Below are positions 9,201 to 18,637 of a stretch of DNA of 64,000 nucleotides, piece after piece. The DNA is from Paracoccus wurundjeri (GTDB lineage Bacteria > Pseudomonadota > Alphaproteobacteria > Rhodobacterales > Rhodobacteraceae), in the NCBI RefSeq assembly GCF_030678915.1, contig NZ_JAUUTZ010000008.1, positions 1 through 64,000 of the forward strand. The letters are read 5' to 3'. The position numbers and the translations under genes were made by a program. Every line of letters starts with the position of its first letter. Within the stretch, counting starts at the first letter, position 1. A model generated the notes under the pieces. That model searched no databases. It was not told the origin of the DNA and worked only from the letters and a program-made list of their open reading frames with translations.

Positions 9201-9719
9201 TCAGTCGCGTCCGTCGAATCGAAGAAAATCCATCACGCTGCCCTGTCCAAGGGCGACCTCAGACCAGTTTTCGATCTGGAAATCGATGACAAGCGTTGCC
9301 CCGGTCGCATAGCGGCGGAATTCCGGATCCAGCGGGGCACGTGAGGGCAGCATTGCGGCGAATTCCGAGATGCCAGGGTTATGGCCAAGCATCATGACGG
9401 TCTGATGACTCGCGCTGCGCAAAATCGTCAGCATCTTATCTGCGCTGGCGTGGTAAAGGCCCGGCTCATAGCGGATCAGCGGGCGTACCTCGAGAATGGC
9501 GCTTGCCACCATTTCCCAGGTTTCCTTCGTGCGTCTGGCCGAGGAGCACAGGACCTCTTCCGGTTCGTAATCCCGGCTTGCCAACCAGTCGCCAAGCGCC
9601 AGTGCTGAACGTCGGCCACGCGCGTTTAGCGGCCGGTCGTGGTCATCAAGCGAAGGATTGTCCCATGCCGATTTGGCGTGGCGTGTCAGGATCAGTCTTC
9701 GGTATCCAAGCGGAGTCAT
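9201..9719 (-). CDS. SixA-like histidine phosphatase family protein
   Basis: 172-residue phosphoglycerate mutase-fold phosphatase. The catalytic RHG-type motif appears as RHAKSAWD (His14), the form typical of SixA phosphohistidine phosphatases, followed by DDHDRPLNARGRRSA and later LGHNPGISEF, which contains the second catalytic histidine. SixA removes phosphate from phosphohistidine domains in E. coli; the substrate here is unknown. It is convergent with the kinase gene, only 27 bases away, and downstream of argB on the same strand with a 105-base gap. No T6SS link is implied beyond adjacency. Confidence 0.85.
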   Translation of the reverse strand: MTPLGYRRLILTRHAKSAWDNPSLDDHDRPLNARGRRSALALGDWLASRDYEPEEVLCSSARRTKETWEMVASAILEVRPLIRYEPGLYHASADKMLTILRSASHQTVMMLGHNPGISEFAAMLPSRAPLDPEFRRYATGATLVIDFQIENWSEVALGQGSVMDFLRFDGRD

Positions 9720-9824
9720 GGGAAAGATGCCTCATATGCCATGCCAATCGTTCAGGCAGCCTGCCACAGCCGTTGCCGGTCGGGCAAGCACTCGCAGCAT
9801 GTTACTTAATCGAGATATGCAACT

Positions 9825-10739
9825 TTACAGTCCGGCCTCGCCCTGACGCAGTCCGCGAGGTTTGACCCTTGGCTCGGTTGATCGGATCATGCTGCCCGCG
9901 CCATGTTCGGTAAAAAGCTCCAACAGGCAGGCATTCGGTACGCGACCATCCAGAATGATGACGGCCCGAACCCCTTCTTCAAGCGCCATAAGCGCGGTTT
10001 CGGTCTTCGGGATCATACCGCCGGCAATCTGCCCGTCGGCGATCATGTCGCGGACCTGATCGGGGCTAAGCTGGGTGACAACCTCTCCTGCACTGTCCTT
10101 GACACCGGCGACATCGGTCAGCAGCAGCAGCCGGTCAGCCCTTAGCGCGCCCGCAATCGCGCCCGCTGCCGTGTCCCCATTGACGTTGAAGGTTTCGTTA
10201 TCCTCCATGCCGGTTGCAACCGGAGCGATTACCGGAATCATGCCCGCAGTGTAAAGATCGCGGATGATCTGCACATTCATCTCGATCGGGCGGCCCACGA
10301 AACCCAGTTCCGGATCGTCGGCCTCGCAGACCATCATGTCGTCATCCTTGCCCGAGATCCCGACCGCGCGCCCGCCCGCATCGTTGATGGCCTGAACGAT
10401 TCGCTTGTTGACCAGCCCGGACAGAACCATCTCGACGACTTCGACGGTTTCCTTCGTGGTGACGCGCTTGCCCCGGACAAACCGGCTTTCAATTCCCAGC
10501 TTGTCCAGCAGGTTGTTGATCATCGGTCCGCCGCCATGCACGACGACCGGATTCATGCCGACCTGCTTCATCAGCACCATGTCACGCGCGAATTCCGCCA
10601 TTGCGTCATCGTCGCCCATGGCATTGCCGCCGAATTTCACTACCACGACCGCGCCCGAATAACGCTGCAGATAGGGCAGGGCTTCGGATAGGGTGCGAGC
10701 GGTGGCGATCCAGTTCCGGTTCATATTCTGCTTTCTCAT
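9825..10739 (-). CDS. argB: Acetylglutamate kinase
   Basis: Phosphorylates N-acetyl-L-glutamate with ATP, the second step of arginine biosynthesis, in the cytoplasm. 304 residues, normal length. Amino-acid kinase motifs are clear: [40 protein letters not shown] and [14 protein letters not shown]. The start at 10739 (MRKQNMNRN) has AGAGG six bases upstream; a second ATG at 10724 is possible but lacks such a site. It is the last gene of the yidC-MOSC-engB-argB run, 45 bases after engB. Confidence 0.97.
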   Translation of the reverse strand: MRKQNMNRNWIATARTLSEALPYLQRYSGAVVVVKFGGNAMGDDDAMAEFARDMVLMKQVGMNPVVVHGGGPMINNLLDKLGIESRFVRGKRVTTKETVEVVEMVLSGLVNKRIVQAINDAGGRAVGISGKDDDMMVCEADDPELGFVGRPIEMNVQIIRDLYTAGMIPVIAPVATGMEDNETFNVNGDTAAGAIAGALRADRLLLLTDVAGVKDSAGEVVTQLSPDQVRDMIADGQIAGGMIPKTETALMALEEGVRAVIILDGRVPNACLLELFTEHGAGSMIRSTEPRVKPRGLRQGEAGL

Positions 10740-10784
10740 ACTGGCCTCTGAGTGACGATGGCGAGCCTATGACGGCGGTGCCGG

Positions 10785-11435
10785 TCAGTCCAGCCCGGCA
10801 ATGATGCTTCGCAGACCGGCGATTCCCTGTCCCTTATCCGCCGATGTCACGAGAAGCTGGGGGAACGCGGCCGGGTGTTTCTGCAGCTCGGTTTCCACTT
10901 GCTCCAGTACAGGTTTGATCGCGTTCGGCCCCAGTTTGTCGGCCTTGGTCAGCACGACCTGAAACGGAACGGCAGAGCGATCCAGCAATGTCATAATCTC
11001 ATGATCCACCGGTTTGATTCCGTGGCGCGAATCGATCAGGCAAAAGGCACGGCGCAGGGTGGGTCGACCGCCAAGATAGGCTTTCAGCAATGTCTGCCAT
11101 TTTTGCACCACCGGAACCGGCGCCTTGGCAAAGCCATAGCCAGGCAAATCCACCAGATAACCGTGCGTGCCTAACGTGAAATAGTTGATTTCCTGGGTGC
11201 GCCCCGGTGTGTTCGAGGCGCGTGCCAGTCCCTTGCGACCGGTCAGTGCATTAATCAGGCTGGATTTTCCGACATTGCTGCGGCCGGCGAAACAAACCTC
11301 TGGCCTGTCCGCCGGGGGCAGGCCGTTCATGGCGACCACGCCTTTCAGGAAATCGACCGGCCCCGCGAAAAGCTGGCGTGCGGCCTCGGCCTCTTCCCGT
11401 TCCGGTTCGGGCGCGACGGAAAACGTGACCTTCAT
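10785..11435 (-). CDS. engB: Ribosome biogenesis GTPase EngB (YihA/YsxC)
   Basis: TrmE-Era-EngA-EngB family GTPase needed for large ribosomal subunit assembly. 216 residues. G1 GRSNVGKSS at 51-59, a G2-region threonine in the RTQEINYF segment, G3 DLPGYG, G4 TKADKL and G5 TSADKGQG are all visible. Its start overlaps the stop of the upstream MOSC gene (ATGA), indicating one transcript. Confidence 0.96.
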   Translation of the reverse strand: MKVTFSVAPEPEREEAEAARQLFAGPVDFLKGVVAMNGLPPADRPEVCFAGRSNVGKSSLINALTGRKGLARASNTPGRTQEINYFTLGTHGYLVDLPGYGFAKAPVPVVQKWQTLLKAYLGGRPTLRRAFCLIDSRHGIKPVDHEIMTLLDRSAVPFQVVLTKADKLGPNAIKPVLEQVETELQKHPAAFPQLLVTSADKGQGIAGLRSIIAGLD

Positions 11436-12190
11436 GCGACCGGATCGCCGATGGCGATTTCCCCGCCCGAGATGACTTCGGCGAAAACACCGAAATCCGT
11501 ATGGCCATAAAGCCGCCCCAACGTGTCCAGCATGTCGATATCGACGCCGCCAGTATCGGTATTCGCGCTCGTTGCCTCGCAGCGGGTGATATGCTGCGTC
11601 ACCCGCAATTCTACCGCGCCGATCTGGAAGGTGCTGCCGATCAGACTACGCTCGGCAAAGGGCTCCCATCCTTTGACCCAGAAATTCCCTCGCCAGCGGT
11701 CGATTCCGAAACGCTGTCCCGTCTGAGCCTCCAGATCGGCAAGGCTGTCCAGCGACAGAACCGAGACCCAGGGCCATTTCTGGTCGGTCCAGATCGCCGC
11801 GCCCCTGACCAGCCGCGTGGGTGGCGGAGCATTCGTTGGCCATAGCGGACGAAGCCATTCGACCAGCTTCTCGCCTTCGCATGCAGGATCGAAACTCAGG
11901 GCCGGGCGTTCGGGGTGGCGAAGGGCGATGCGCTCATTTTGCCAGCTTCCCTTGATCGCCTGAACCGGGGGCGAGGACACGCCACGGATAAAGCAGGCTT
12001 TCGGCAGCCAGCGATCCGGTTCACCATCGGTTTCGCTGGCGCGGGCGTTGCGTTCGCCCGCCTCGGTCAATACCGCCCATTCCCGGTCGCCCGGCAAGCG
12101 CTGCGCAGGGTTCAAAGTCACACGCTCCAGCCCCTCGCCGCCGATCGATTTGATTGGATGGCGGCGGATATGGGCCAGATGCGCGGTCAT
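11432..12190 (-). CDS. MOSC domain-containing protein
   Basis: 252-residue protein with an N-terminal MOSC beta-barrel region (HLAHIRRHPIKSIGGEGLE) and the MOSC core, including the conserved cysteine in ITRCEATSANTDTG near residue 205. MOSC proteins bind or transfer sulfur on molybdenum cofactor, or reduce N-hydroxylated compounds; the substrate here cannot be assigned. It overlaps yidC upstream and engB downstream, both as ATGA, a gene order common in Rhodobacteraceae. Confidence 0.88.
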   Translation of the reverse strand: MTAHLAHIRRHPIKSIGGEGLERVTLNPAQRLPGDREWAVLTEAGERNARASETDGEPDRWLPKACFIRGVSSPPVQAIKGSWQNERIALRHPERPALSFDPACEGEKLVEWLRPLWPTNAPPPTRLVRGAAIWTDQKWPWVSVLSLDSLADLEAQTGQRFGIDRWRGNFWVKGWEPFAERSLIGSTFQIGAVELRVTQHITRCEATSANTDTGGVDIDMLDTLGRLYGHTDFGVFAEVISGGEIAIGDPVA

Positions 12191-14025
12191 TTGCCGTCAT
12201 CCTTTCGGGGCCGTTTCGGCATGGAGGCCTTGATATTGCCGAACAGATCGGGGCGGTGCCCATGCATCGACATGATCGAATACTGCTGGATGATCGTGAT
12301 CGTGTTGTTGGTAATCCAGTACAGCACCAGTCCCGACGCGAAACCGCCCAGCATGAACATGAAGACCCAGGGCATCCAGGCGAAGATCATTTTCTGTGCC
12401 GGATCGGTCGGCGCCGGGTTCAGCTTTTGCTGCATCCACATGCTCACCCCCAGCAGGATCGCCAGAATCGGCAGTGACAGGGAATGCAGCATCGTTCCTT
12501 GCGCAGGGGCCGCAAAGGGCAGCAGACCGAACAGGTTCAGCAGGCTGGACGGGTCAGGTGCCGACAGGTCGCGGATCCAGCCGATCCAGGGCGCGTGGCG
12601 CAATTCGATGGTGACGAAGATCACCTTGTAAAGCGAGAAGAAGATCGGCACCTGCAACAGCACCGGCAGACAGCCCGCGGCGGGGTTCACCTTCTGGCTT
12701 TTGTAAAGCGCCATCACCTCTTTCTGGAACTTCATCCGGTCGTCGCCGGTACGTTCCTTGATCGCCTCCATCTGGGGCTGGAGTTCCTTCATCTTGGCCA
12801 TGGAGATGTAGGATTTCCGCGCCAGCGGGAAGACCAGCAGCTTGAGGATGAAGGTCAGGGCGATGATCGACCAGCCCATATTGCCAATATGCCCATGCAG
12901 CCAGTGCAGAAGCTGGAAGATCGGCTTGGTCAGGAAATAGAACCAGCCCCAGTCGATCGAATCGACGAAGCGCTCGATTCCCGGCGTTTCCTGATAGTTG
13001 CGGATGACTTCCCAAACTTTCGCGCCCGCGAATAGATAGCTTTCCACCGATGCCTCGCTGCCCGGTTGAACCGTCTGCATCGGGTAACGGGCTTCCGCCT
13101 GGTAGATATCGGAATTCTCGGCATATTTCACGACCGAGGTAAAGGGCTGCCCCGGCGCGGGGGCCAGAGTTGTCATCCAGTATTTGTCGGTGAAACCGAT
13201 CCAGCCGTTCTCCTCGACGGTGACGACATCGGCCCGGCCTTCGCGTTCGACAGGGTCGAGCTCGGTAATATCGTCATATTTCATCTCGAGCAGCTTGCCG
13301 TCATGCATGCCCACCGCGCCTTCATGCAGGATGAAGAAATTGGTTGTGTCGGGGTGACCGTGCCGGGCGATGATTCCGTAAGGCGCGGCATTGAACGCGG
13401 CATCTCCGTCATTCTGAAGGCTTTGCTTGACGGTGAACAGGTAATTGTCGTCCAGTTCGAACACGCGACGGAAGGTCTGGCCGGCACCGTTGTCCCAGGC
13501 CAGCGTCACCGGCTTTCCGGGTGCGAGCGTGTCACCGGACTCGACCTTCCAGATCGTCGAAGGGGTCGGGACAAGGGCAGGATCGACGCCGGAACCGGGA
13601 ATCCAGCCGTAAACGGTATAATAGGGCTTGGAGCCGGCCGTATCCAGCGACGGATCGGCCGTGGCAGAGGATGGCGACAGCAGCCGGACATTGGGTGAGT
13701 CCTTGGCCTGCGTTTCCTGATATTTTTTCAGCAGCAGGTCGTCGATCCGGCCGCCGGCCAGGGAAATCGAGCCCTGCAATGCCGGCGAGGAGATGTCGAT
13801 ACGGCCAGCTTGCGGGGTTTCGCCTTCCTCGCCAAGATCGGCGGTTGCCGGGTCGCCGGCACCAGGGTCTGCGGGGGGTGCCGCGGTGTCATTCGCGGTT
13901 TGCTCCGCCACCTGCGGCTCGGGTTGTTGCACGGGTGGCTCTGGGGCGAAGACGGTGTACCAGATCAGGATCACCAGAAACGACAGAACAGTCGCCAGGA
14001 TCAGATTGCGGTTATTGTCTTGCAT
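12187..14025 (-). CDS. yidC: Membrane protein insertase YidC
   Basis: Inserts and folds inner-membrane proteins with or without SecYEG. 612 residues with the proteobacterial architecture: N-terminal helix (NLILATVLSFLVILIWYTVFA), a Pro/Glu/Ala-rich linker, a periplasmic beta domain over roughly residues 70-350, then the conserved five-helix core (GWGWFYFLTKPIFQLLHWLHG near 345, KAYISMAK-like segment KSYISMAKMKELQP, GCLPVLLQVPIFFSLYKV, and the last helix MLGGFASGLVLYWITNN). The basic C-terminal tail ends PKRPRKDDGK. First gene of an overlapping operon with the MOSC gene. No rpmH or rnpA lies immediately upstream. Confidence 0.97.
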   Translation of the reverse strand: MQDNNRNLILATVLSFLVILIWYTVFAPEPPVQQPEPQVAEQTANDTAAPPADPGAGDPATADLGEEGETPQAGRIDISSPALQGSISLAGGRIDDLLLKKYQETQAKDSPNVRLLSPSSATADPSLDTAGSKPYYTVYGWIPGSGVDPALVPTPSTIWKVESGDTLAPGKPVTLAWDNGAGQTFRRVFELDDNYLFTVKQSLQNDGDAAFNAAPYGIIARHGHPDTTNFFILHEGAVGMHDGKLLEMKYDDITELDPVEREGRADVVTVEENGWIGFTDKYWMTTLAPAPGQPFTSVVKYAENSDIYQAEARYPMQTVQPGSEASVESYLFAGAKVWEVIRNYQETPGIERFVDSIDWGWFYFLTKPIFQLLHWLHGHIGNMGWSIIALTFILKLLVFPLARKSYISMAKMKELQPQMEAIKERTGDDRMKFQKEVMALYKSQKVNPAAGCLPVLLQVPIFFSLYKVIFVTIELRHAPWIGWIRDLSAPDPSSLLNLFGLLPFAAPAQGTMLHSLSLPILAILLGVSMWMQQKLNPAPTDPAQKMIFAWMPWVFMFMLGGFASGLVLYWITNNTITIIQQYSIMSMHGHRPDLFGNIKASMPKRPRKDDGK

Positions 14026-14201
14026 TCCGTTACCACCGTATTCGCGTCAGTCGCGCCGGTTCAACAGAAGGGGCCATCAAAGGTCAAGCGCTATCGCCCA
14101 TTTTATGGGCTTTGTAAGCAAAATTGATCTTGCAGGCGCGAATGCGGAGCGATCCCTTCAGCCAAATTTCTGGAGGCGGGTATCAGGAAGGGGCATTCCC
14201 T

Positions 14202-14239
14202 TTTCACGCTGTCGGGCAAGTTTCACGCTGTCGGGCAAG
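14202..14239. repeat. Perfect 19-bp tandem duplication at the 3' end of the EAL gene
   Basis: TTTCACGCTGTCGGGCAAG occurs at 14202-14220 and again, identically and without spacer, at 14221-14239. Because 19 is not a multiple of three, the duplication shifts the reading frame of the EAL gene at its last codons and creates the TGA at 14204-14206. Confidence 0.95.
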
Positions 14240-15463
14240 GAGGTCGAGAGTCTCCTCCAGTCGCATGGGCGGAGCAATGGCGCATCCCTGCACTTCCTGA
14301 CAGCCAGATTTGGCGAGATAGGCATATTCTTCAAGGCTTTCCACGCCCTCGGCGATTGTGCAAAGCTCAATCTGTCCGGCCATGGCCAGTATGCCGCGAA
14401 CCGTTCGCTGTTGGACGGGATCCATATCGCAGCAGAAGACAAAACTGCGGTCGATCCGGATCGAATTCACGGCAAGCTGGCGGACCTGATCCAACCCATT
14501 ATGGCCGATACCGAAACCACCCAGCTCGATCCGGCACCCGATCTCGCGCAAATTCCGCAGATTGGCGCGCAGGGACGGCGAAGCCCGGTCCGATCCTTCG
14601 CCACCACCGATTCGCAGAACCAGCCTGATTGGGGGCAGTTTCATCCGCATCAACTCGTCGATCACCCGCTGGGAAAAATCCGGAGCCTGAAGTTCCGTAT
14701 CCGGTACATTGATCGAGACACGGAGAATATCTGCATCGGCCTTGTCCCAGAAGCGCAGCGCCTTCCGCGCCTCGTGCAGTGCGGGCAGGACCGGGATCTC
14801 AAAACCGCGATCATCCGCAGCTTGCAGACCGGAAATCAGACTATCTGCATTCGCGATATGGCTTGATTTGCTGCCCTGCAGTTCAAAGCCTGTCACACGA
14901 CCTGAATAACAGCATGTAACCGGCTGAAACAAAGTAGTAAATGAATCTTCCTTGTCTGATTGACCGGCGGGCGAAACCTTGGCGCCGTCGGTCTGATCCG
15001 AAAATCTGATCTGTCCCAGAAGGCTGCTGTCCATCCGCTCCAGAATCCGACATCCCTGCGCGATCAGAGCCGTCTCATTGCGTAGATGTTCCACGTTCGG
15101 CATGACCAGCCCGCTCAGAACCGGAGTAATCATTCGCCCCGATACAGCCAGCATGCGTTCACCCTGCAATTGAGCGCGCCTTGCCACAGCCATTGCTTCG
15201 GCTTTCGGAACGCCCGTCAGCGTGACTGCAAAGAATCCGGGCGGGGCAGGATGGATCAGGTCGGATTGCACTGCCTCACCAATCCGGGCGGATATCCTTG
15301 ACAGGACATGCTCATGTTCGGATTCGGTCAGGACGTGGCTAAAAAGTGCCAAGCTTTCGAGGCGGAGCAGCAAAAGATAGCTGCCCGTCCGTCGCATCGA
15401 CACCGCCGTGGCGACGCCGTTGCGCAGCCTGGCCCATCCGGTCTTCAAAAACCCTGTCGTCAT
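14204..15463 (-). CDS. Degenerate EAL domain protein, C-terminus altered by tandem duplication
   Basis: 419 residues. The C-terminal ~240 residues follow the fold of c-di-GMP phosphodiesterases (FQPVTCCYSGRVTGFELQ, VSINVPD, GGFGIGHNGLDQVRQL, IRIDRSFV, TIAEGVES). Several catalytic positions are lost: the EAL triplet reads ELQ, the metal-binding DD of DDFG reads GG, the E of the E-x-T-E strand is gone (LVLRIGG) and the K of KIDRSF is R. Enzymatic activity is unlikely; a binding or scaffold role is possible. The N-terminal ~170 residues may be a degenerate GGDEF-like region but I see no GGDEF motif. Ends ...LLARQRETCPTA because of the 19-bp duplication; without it the frame continues KGMPLPDTRLQKFG to a TGA at 14158. 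AAGGA lies six bases before the ATG. Confidence 0.85.
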   Translation of the reverse strand: MTTGFLKTGWARLRNGVATAVSMRRTGSYLLLLRLESLALFSHVLTESEHEHVLSRISARIGEAVQSDLIHPAPPGFFAVTLTGVPKAEAMAVARRAQLQGERMLAVSGRMITPVLSGLVMPNVEHLRNETALIAQGCRILERMDSSLLGQIRFSDQTDGAKVSPAGQSDKEDSFTTLFQPVTCCYSGRVTGFELQGSKSSHIANADSLISGLQAADDRGFEIPVLPALHEARKALRFWDKADADILRVSINVPDTELQAPDFSQRVIDELMRMKLPPIRLVLRIGGGEGSDRASPSLRANLRNLREIGCRIELGGFGIGHNGLDQVRQLAVNSIRIDRSFVFCCDMDPVQQRTVRGILAMAGQIELCTIAEGVESLEEYAYLAKSGCQEVQGCAIAPPMRLEETLDLLARQRETCPTA

Positions 15464-15520
15464 GCCGGTCCTTTCGGTATTTCTGGTGACCGGTTTTAGA
15501 AGCGAAAGATTTTTGATCCG

Positions 15521-16366
15521 TTAATGTGGTGACTTTTCCTTGGGGAACAGCGAAGCGAAATCGAACAACTGAGGGTCAAGCATATGCGACAGGCGCAGGT
15601 TTTTGAGCGCGCGGAACATGACCTGCCGCCGGCCGGGGCTGCGTGTTTCCCATTCGTCCAGCATCTTCTTGACCTGCATTCGCTGCAGCCCTTCCTGGCT
15701 GCCGCAAAGATCGCAGGGGATGATGGGGTAATTCATGGCGCGGGCAAACCGTTCGCAATCATCCTCGGCCACATAGGCCAGCGGGCGGAGAACGGTCAGA
15801 TCCCCTTCTTCGTTCAGTAATTTCGGGGGCATGGTCGCCAAGCGCCCGCCGTGAAACAGATTCATGAAGAACGTTTCCAGAATATCGTCCCGATGATGCC
15901 CCAGCACGACCGCAGAGCATCCTTCCTCTCGTGCGATTCTGTAAAGATTCCCCCGACGAAGCCGCGAACACAGGGCGCAATAGGTGCGGCCTTGCGGGAC
16001 CTTGGCGGTCACGATGGAATATGTGTCCTGATACTCGATCCGATGCTCGACAGCCCGATCCGAAAGGAATTCGGGCAGCACGGTCGCCGGGAAGCCCGGC
16101 TGGCCCTGATCGAGATTGCAGGCAAGCAGGTCGACCGGCAGCAATCCACGCCATTTCAACTCGTGCAGCACAGCCAGTAGGGTATAACTATCCTTGCCGC
16201 CCGACAGGCAGACCAGCCACCTGTCGCCGGGCCGCGCCATACCGTAATCGTCGATCGCCGCGCGGGTCTCGCGCACCAGGCGTTTCCGCAGTTTGCGAAA
16301 CTCGGTTGACGAGGGCGCGCCTGCGAAAAGCGGGTGAATGTCCGTATCGTCGGTATCGTCCAGCAT
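15521..16366 (-). CDS. ttcA: tRNA 2-thiocytidine(32) synthetase TtcA
   Basis: ATP-dependent sulfur transferase making 2-thiocytidine at position 32 of certain tRNAs. PP-loop [10 protein letters not shown] at about 55-64, a CxxC pair in [11 protein letters not shown] and a further cysteine in CDLCGSQ that in the family together bind the iron-sulfur cluster, plus [17 protein letters not shown]. 281 residues from the ATG at 16366, which follows a GGGAAACGGA stretch; an upstream TTG at 16396 would add ten residues and is less likely. The EAL gene lies 57 bases upstream on the same strand. Confidence 0.94.
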   Translation of the reverse strand: MLDDTDDTDIHPLFAGAPSSTEFRKLRKRLVRETRAAIDDYGMARPGDRWLVCLSGGKDSYTLLAVLHELKWRGLLPVDLLACNLDQGQPGFPATVLPEFLSDRAVEHRIEYQDTYSIVTAKVPQGRTYCALCSRLRRGNLYRIAREEGCSAVVLGHHRDDILETFFMNLFHGGRLATMPPKLLNEEGDLTVLRPLAYVAEDDCERFARAMNYPIIPCDLCGSQEGLQRMQVKKMLDEWETRSPGRRQVMFRALKNLRLSHMLDPQLFDFASLFPKEKSPH

Positions 16367-16485
16367 GTTTCCGTTTCCCGGGTCTGGGATGGTCAATACC
16401 GGCCCCGATACCGCCGCGGGGCTAAAGAATCCAGCGGAAGATGGCAGATCCAGTCCGGATTCGTTATGCCGGGTTGCGCTGCGGA

Positions 16486-18522
16486 TCAGATTTCCTTGAC
16501 CAATCGTAGTGCGTCATAGATCGCGGCATGGGTATTCCGAGCCGCGACGGCATCACCGATGCGGAAAAGCTGATAGCCGCCCTCAGGGTTGTGCGTGACC
16601 TTCTGCGGGCGTCCGTTGATCAGTGCTTCGTAATCCACCTCGCCCAGATTGATTGAACCGGGGCGAAGCTCGAAATAGATGTCGTCCAGCGGTCGTGTGC
16701 CGTGATTGACGATAACCTGATCGACCCGCCGTTCTTTAGTCACCCCACCGTAATCGCTGCCGATCATGGCCAGCAATTCATTTCCGTCGCGGCGAACCGC
16801 ATCGAGTTTCCACATCACGGTAAATGTAACCTCACGCTTTTGAAGCTCGCGCATCGAGGGGGTCAGCGACATCGCCATGACTTCAGGCGCGAAACTGCGG
16901 TCCCGCGTCATGATCTCGACCTTCGCACCGGTGGCGGCGATCTTTTCGGCAGCCTGAAGCGCCGGATAATCTCCGGCATCGTCATAGATCAGCACGTTCG
17001 AGCCGGGGCGCACATCGCCCGACAGGATATCCCAGCTTGAGATGACCAGATCGTTGCCCGCCTCCAGCAGTTCGGTATGCGGCAGCCCTCCGGTCGCCAC
17101 GATCACGACATCGGGCTTGTCTTGCAGCACAGTATCGGCGTCGGCAAAACTGTTGAAATGGAAGCGCACCCCCAGCCGCTCACATTCGCTGAAACGCCAT
17201 TGGATGATCTGGATCATCTCGGCCCGGCGCGGGGTTTGGGCGGTCAGGCGAATTTGCCCCCCGGGATCGCTGGCTGCTTCGTGCAGGATCACCTCATGGC
17301 CGCGCTCGGCGGCGACACGCGCAGCCTCAAGACCCGCCGGACCGGCGCCGATGATGACCACGCGGCGTTTTTCGTCCGCCTGCGGGATCTGGTGGGGCTG
17401 CTCCAGTTCCCGCCCTGTTGCGGGATTGTGGAGGCACAAGGCCATGCCGCCCTGATAAATCCGGTCAAGACAGTAATTCGCGCCGACGCAGGGGCGGATG
17501 CGCTCTTCCTCGCCGCGCATGATCTTGGCGACGATATGAGGATCGGCCATATGTGCGCGGGTCATGCCGACCATGTCCAGCTTGCCGCTTGCGATCGCAT
17601 GACGCGCGGTCGCGACATCCTGTATCTTGGCCGCATGGAAGGTCGGGAACCGGGTTTCGGCCCGAATTTCCCCGGCGAAATCCAGATGTGGCGCAGAACG
17701 CATGCCCTGCACGGGAATGACATCCGTCAGCCCTGCATCCGTGTCGATATGCCCTTTGATGACATTCAGGAAATCCACCATGCCGCAATCTTTCAGCCGG
17801 TGCGAGATTTCCAGCCCGTCCTGTCTGGTCAGCCCGCCGGGCAGGTCCTCGTCGCCCGTATAGCGGATACCGACGATGAATTCCGGCCCGACCCGTTCGC
17901 GGATCGCCTTAAGCGTATCGAAGGTAAAGCGCAGCCGGTTGTCCAGATTGCCGCCGTAGGGTTCGTCCAGATCATTGGTCAGTGGTGACCAGAACTGATC
18001 CATCAGATGGCCGTAAGCCTGCAATTCGATCCCGTCCAGGCCGGCCGCCTGCATCCGTTCGGCCGCGTCCGCGTAATCTTCGATGATCCGGGCGATATCC
18101 CAGTCCTCGGCTTTTTTCGGGAATGCCTTATGCGACGGTTCGCGCTCATGCCCGGCCGAAACCACCGGCAGCCAGTCGGCCTTGTCCCAGCGGGTTCGCC
18201 GGCCCAGATGGGTCAGCTGAATCATGACGGCGCAGCCGTGATCATGGCATTCGTCGGTCAGTTGCTTCATCCAGCCGACGACCTCGTCCTTCCATGCAAG
18301 GATATTGTTGAATACCGGCGGGCTGTCCCGCGAAACCGAGGCCGACCCCGCTGTCATGGTCAGGGCCACGCCCGCCCGCGCCCGTTCGGCATGGTAGGCG
18401 CGATACCGTTCCTTGGGCATTCCGTCTTCGGGATAGGCCGGTTCGTGGCTGCTGATCATCAACCGGTTTTTCAGCGTCAGATGCCTGAGCTGATATGGCT
18501 GAAGGAGTGGGTCGCTGGACAT
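16486..18522 (-). CDS. Old Yellow Enzyme-type NADH:flavin oxidoreductase / N-demethylase family (DgcA/StcD-like)
   Basis: 678 residues with the trimethylamine dehydrogenase / 2,4-dienoyl-CoA reductase architecture: an FMN-binding TIM barrel (residues ~1-340), an iron-sulfur segment (RPCVGANYC at about 342-350, third cysteine near 362), then an FAD/NAD(P) Rossmann region starting [16 protein letters not shown] near 387. The [10 protein letters not shown] spacing resembles N-methylproline/dimethylglycine demethylase relatives more than dienoyl-CoA reductase, so oxidative N-demethylation of a methylated amine or betaine is a reasonable guess, not proven. The start at 18522 has GGGAGG upstream; a longer frame to 18597 does not. 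A TetR regulator is transcribed divergently. Confidence 0.82.
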   Translation of the reverse strand: MSSDPLLQPYQLRHLTLKNRLMISSHEPAYPEDGMPKERYRAYHAERARAGVALTMTAGSASVSRDSPPVFNNILAWKDEVVGWMKQLTDECHDHGCAVMIQLTHLGRRTRWDKADWLPVVSAGHEREPSHKAFPKKAEDWDIARIIEDYADAAERMQAAGLDGIELQAYGHLMDQFWSPLTNDLDEPYGGNLDNRLRFTFDTLKAIRERVGPEFIVGIRYTGDEDLPGGLTRQDGLEISHRLKDCGMVDFLNVIKGHIDTDAGLTDVIPVQGMRSAPHLDFAGEIRAETRFPTFHAAKIQDVATARHAIASGKLDMVGMTRAHMADPHIVAKIMRGEEERIRPCVGANYCLDRIYQGGMALCLHNPATGRELEQPHQIPQADEKRRVVIIGAGPAGLEAARVAAERGHEVILHEAASDPGGQIRLTAQTPRRAEMIQIIQWRFSECERLGVRFHFNSFADADTVLQDKPDVVIVATGGLPHTELLEAGNDLVISSWDILSGDVRPGSNVLIYDDAGDYPALQAAEKIAATGAKVEIMTRDRSFAPEVMAMSLTPSMRELQKREVTFTVMWKLDAVRRDGNELLAMIGSDYGGVTKERRVDQVIVNHGTRPLDDIYFELRPGSINLGEVDYEALINGRPQKVTHNPEGGYQLFRIGDAVAARNTHAAIYDALRLVKEI

Positions 18523-18546
18523 GGCATCCTCCCTTGGCTTTGTGGG

Positions 18547-18575
18547 AGAATTCCAGAAATGTTCATAACTGTCAA
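18547..18575 (-). promoter_or_regulatory. Predicted promoter of the OYE-type demethylase gene
   Basis: On the minus strand a consensus -35 TTGACA (18575-18570) is followed after 17 bases by AATTCT (18552-18547), a weak -10. The start would fall about 18 bases before the ATG at 18522, leaving the GGGAGG site in the leader. Confidence 0.45.
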
Positions 18576-18599
18576 ATTTAAAATCAGCAATGTACATTT
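18557..18599. promoter_or_regulatory. Spaced inverted repeat between OYE gene and tetR, candidate operator
   Basis: AAATGTTCAT (18557-18566) and ATGTACATTT (18590-18599) are complementary at 9 of 10 positions. The left arm sits in the -35/-10 spacer of the predicted demethylase promoter, so a dimeric TetR bound here could repress it. The 23-base gap between arms is long for one dimer, so two sites are possible. Confidence 0.4.
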
Positions 18600-18637
18600 T
18601 TCTTGTTCGGCTGGAACTCCGCGTCTATGATCCGGGC

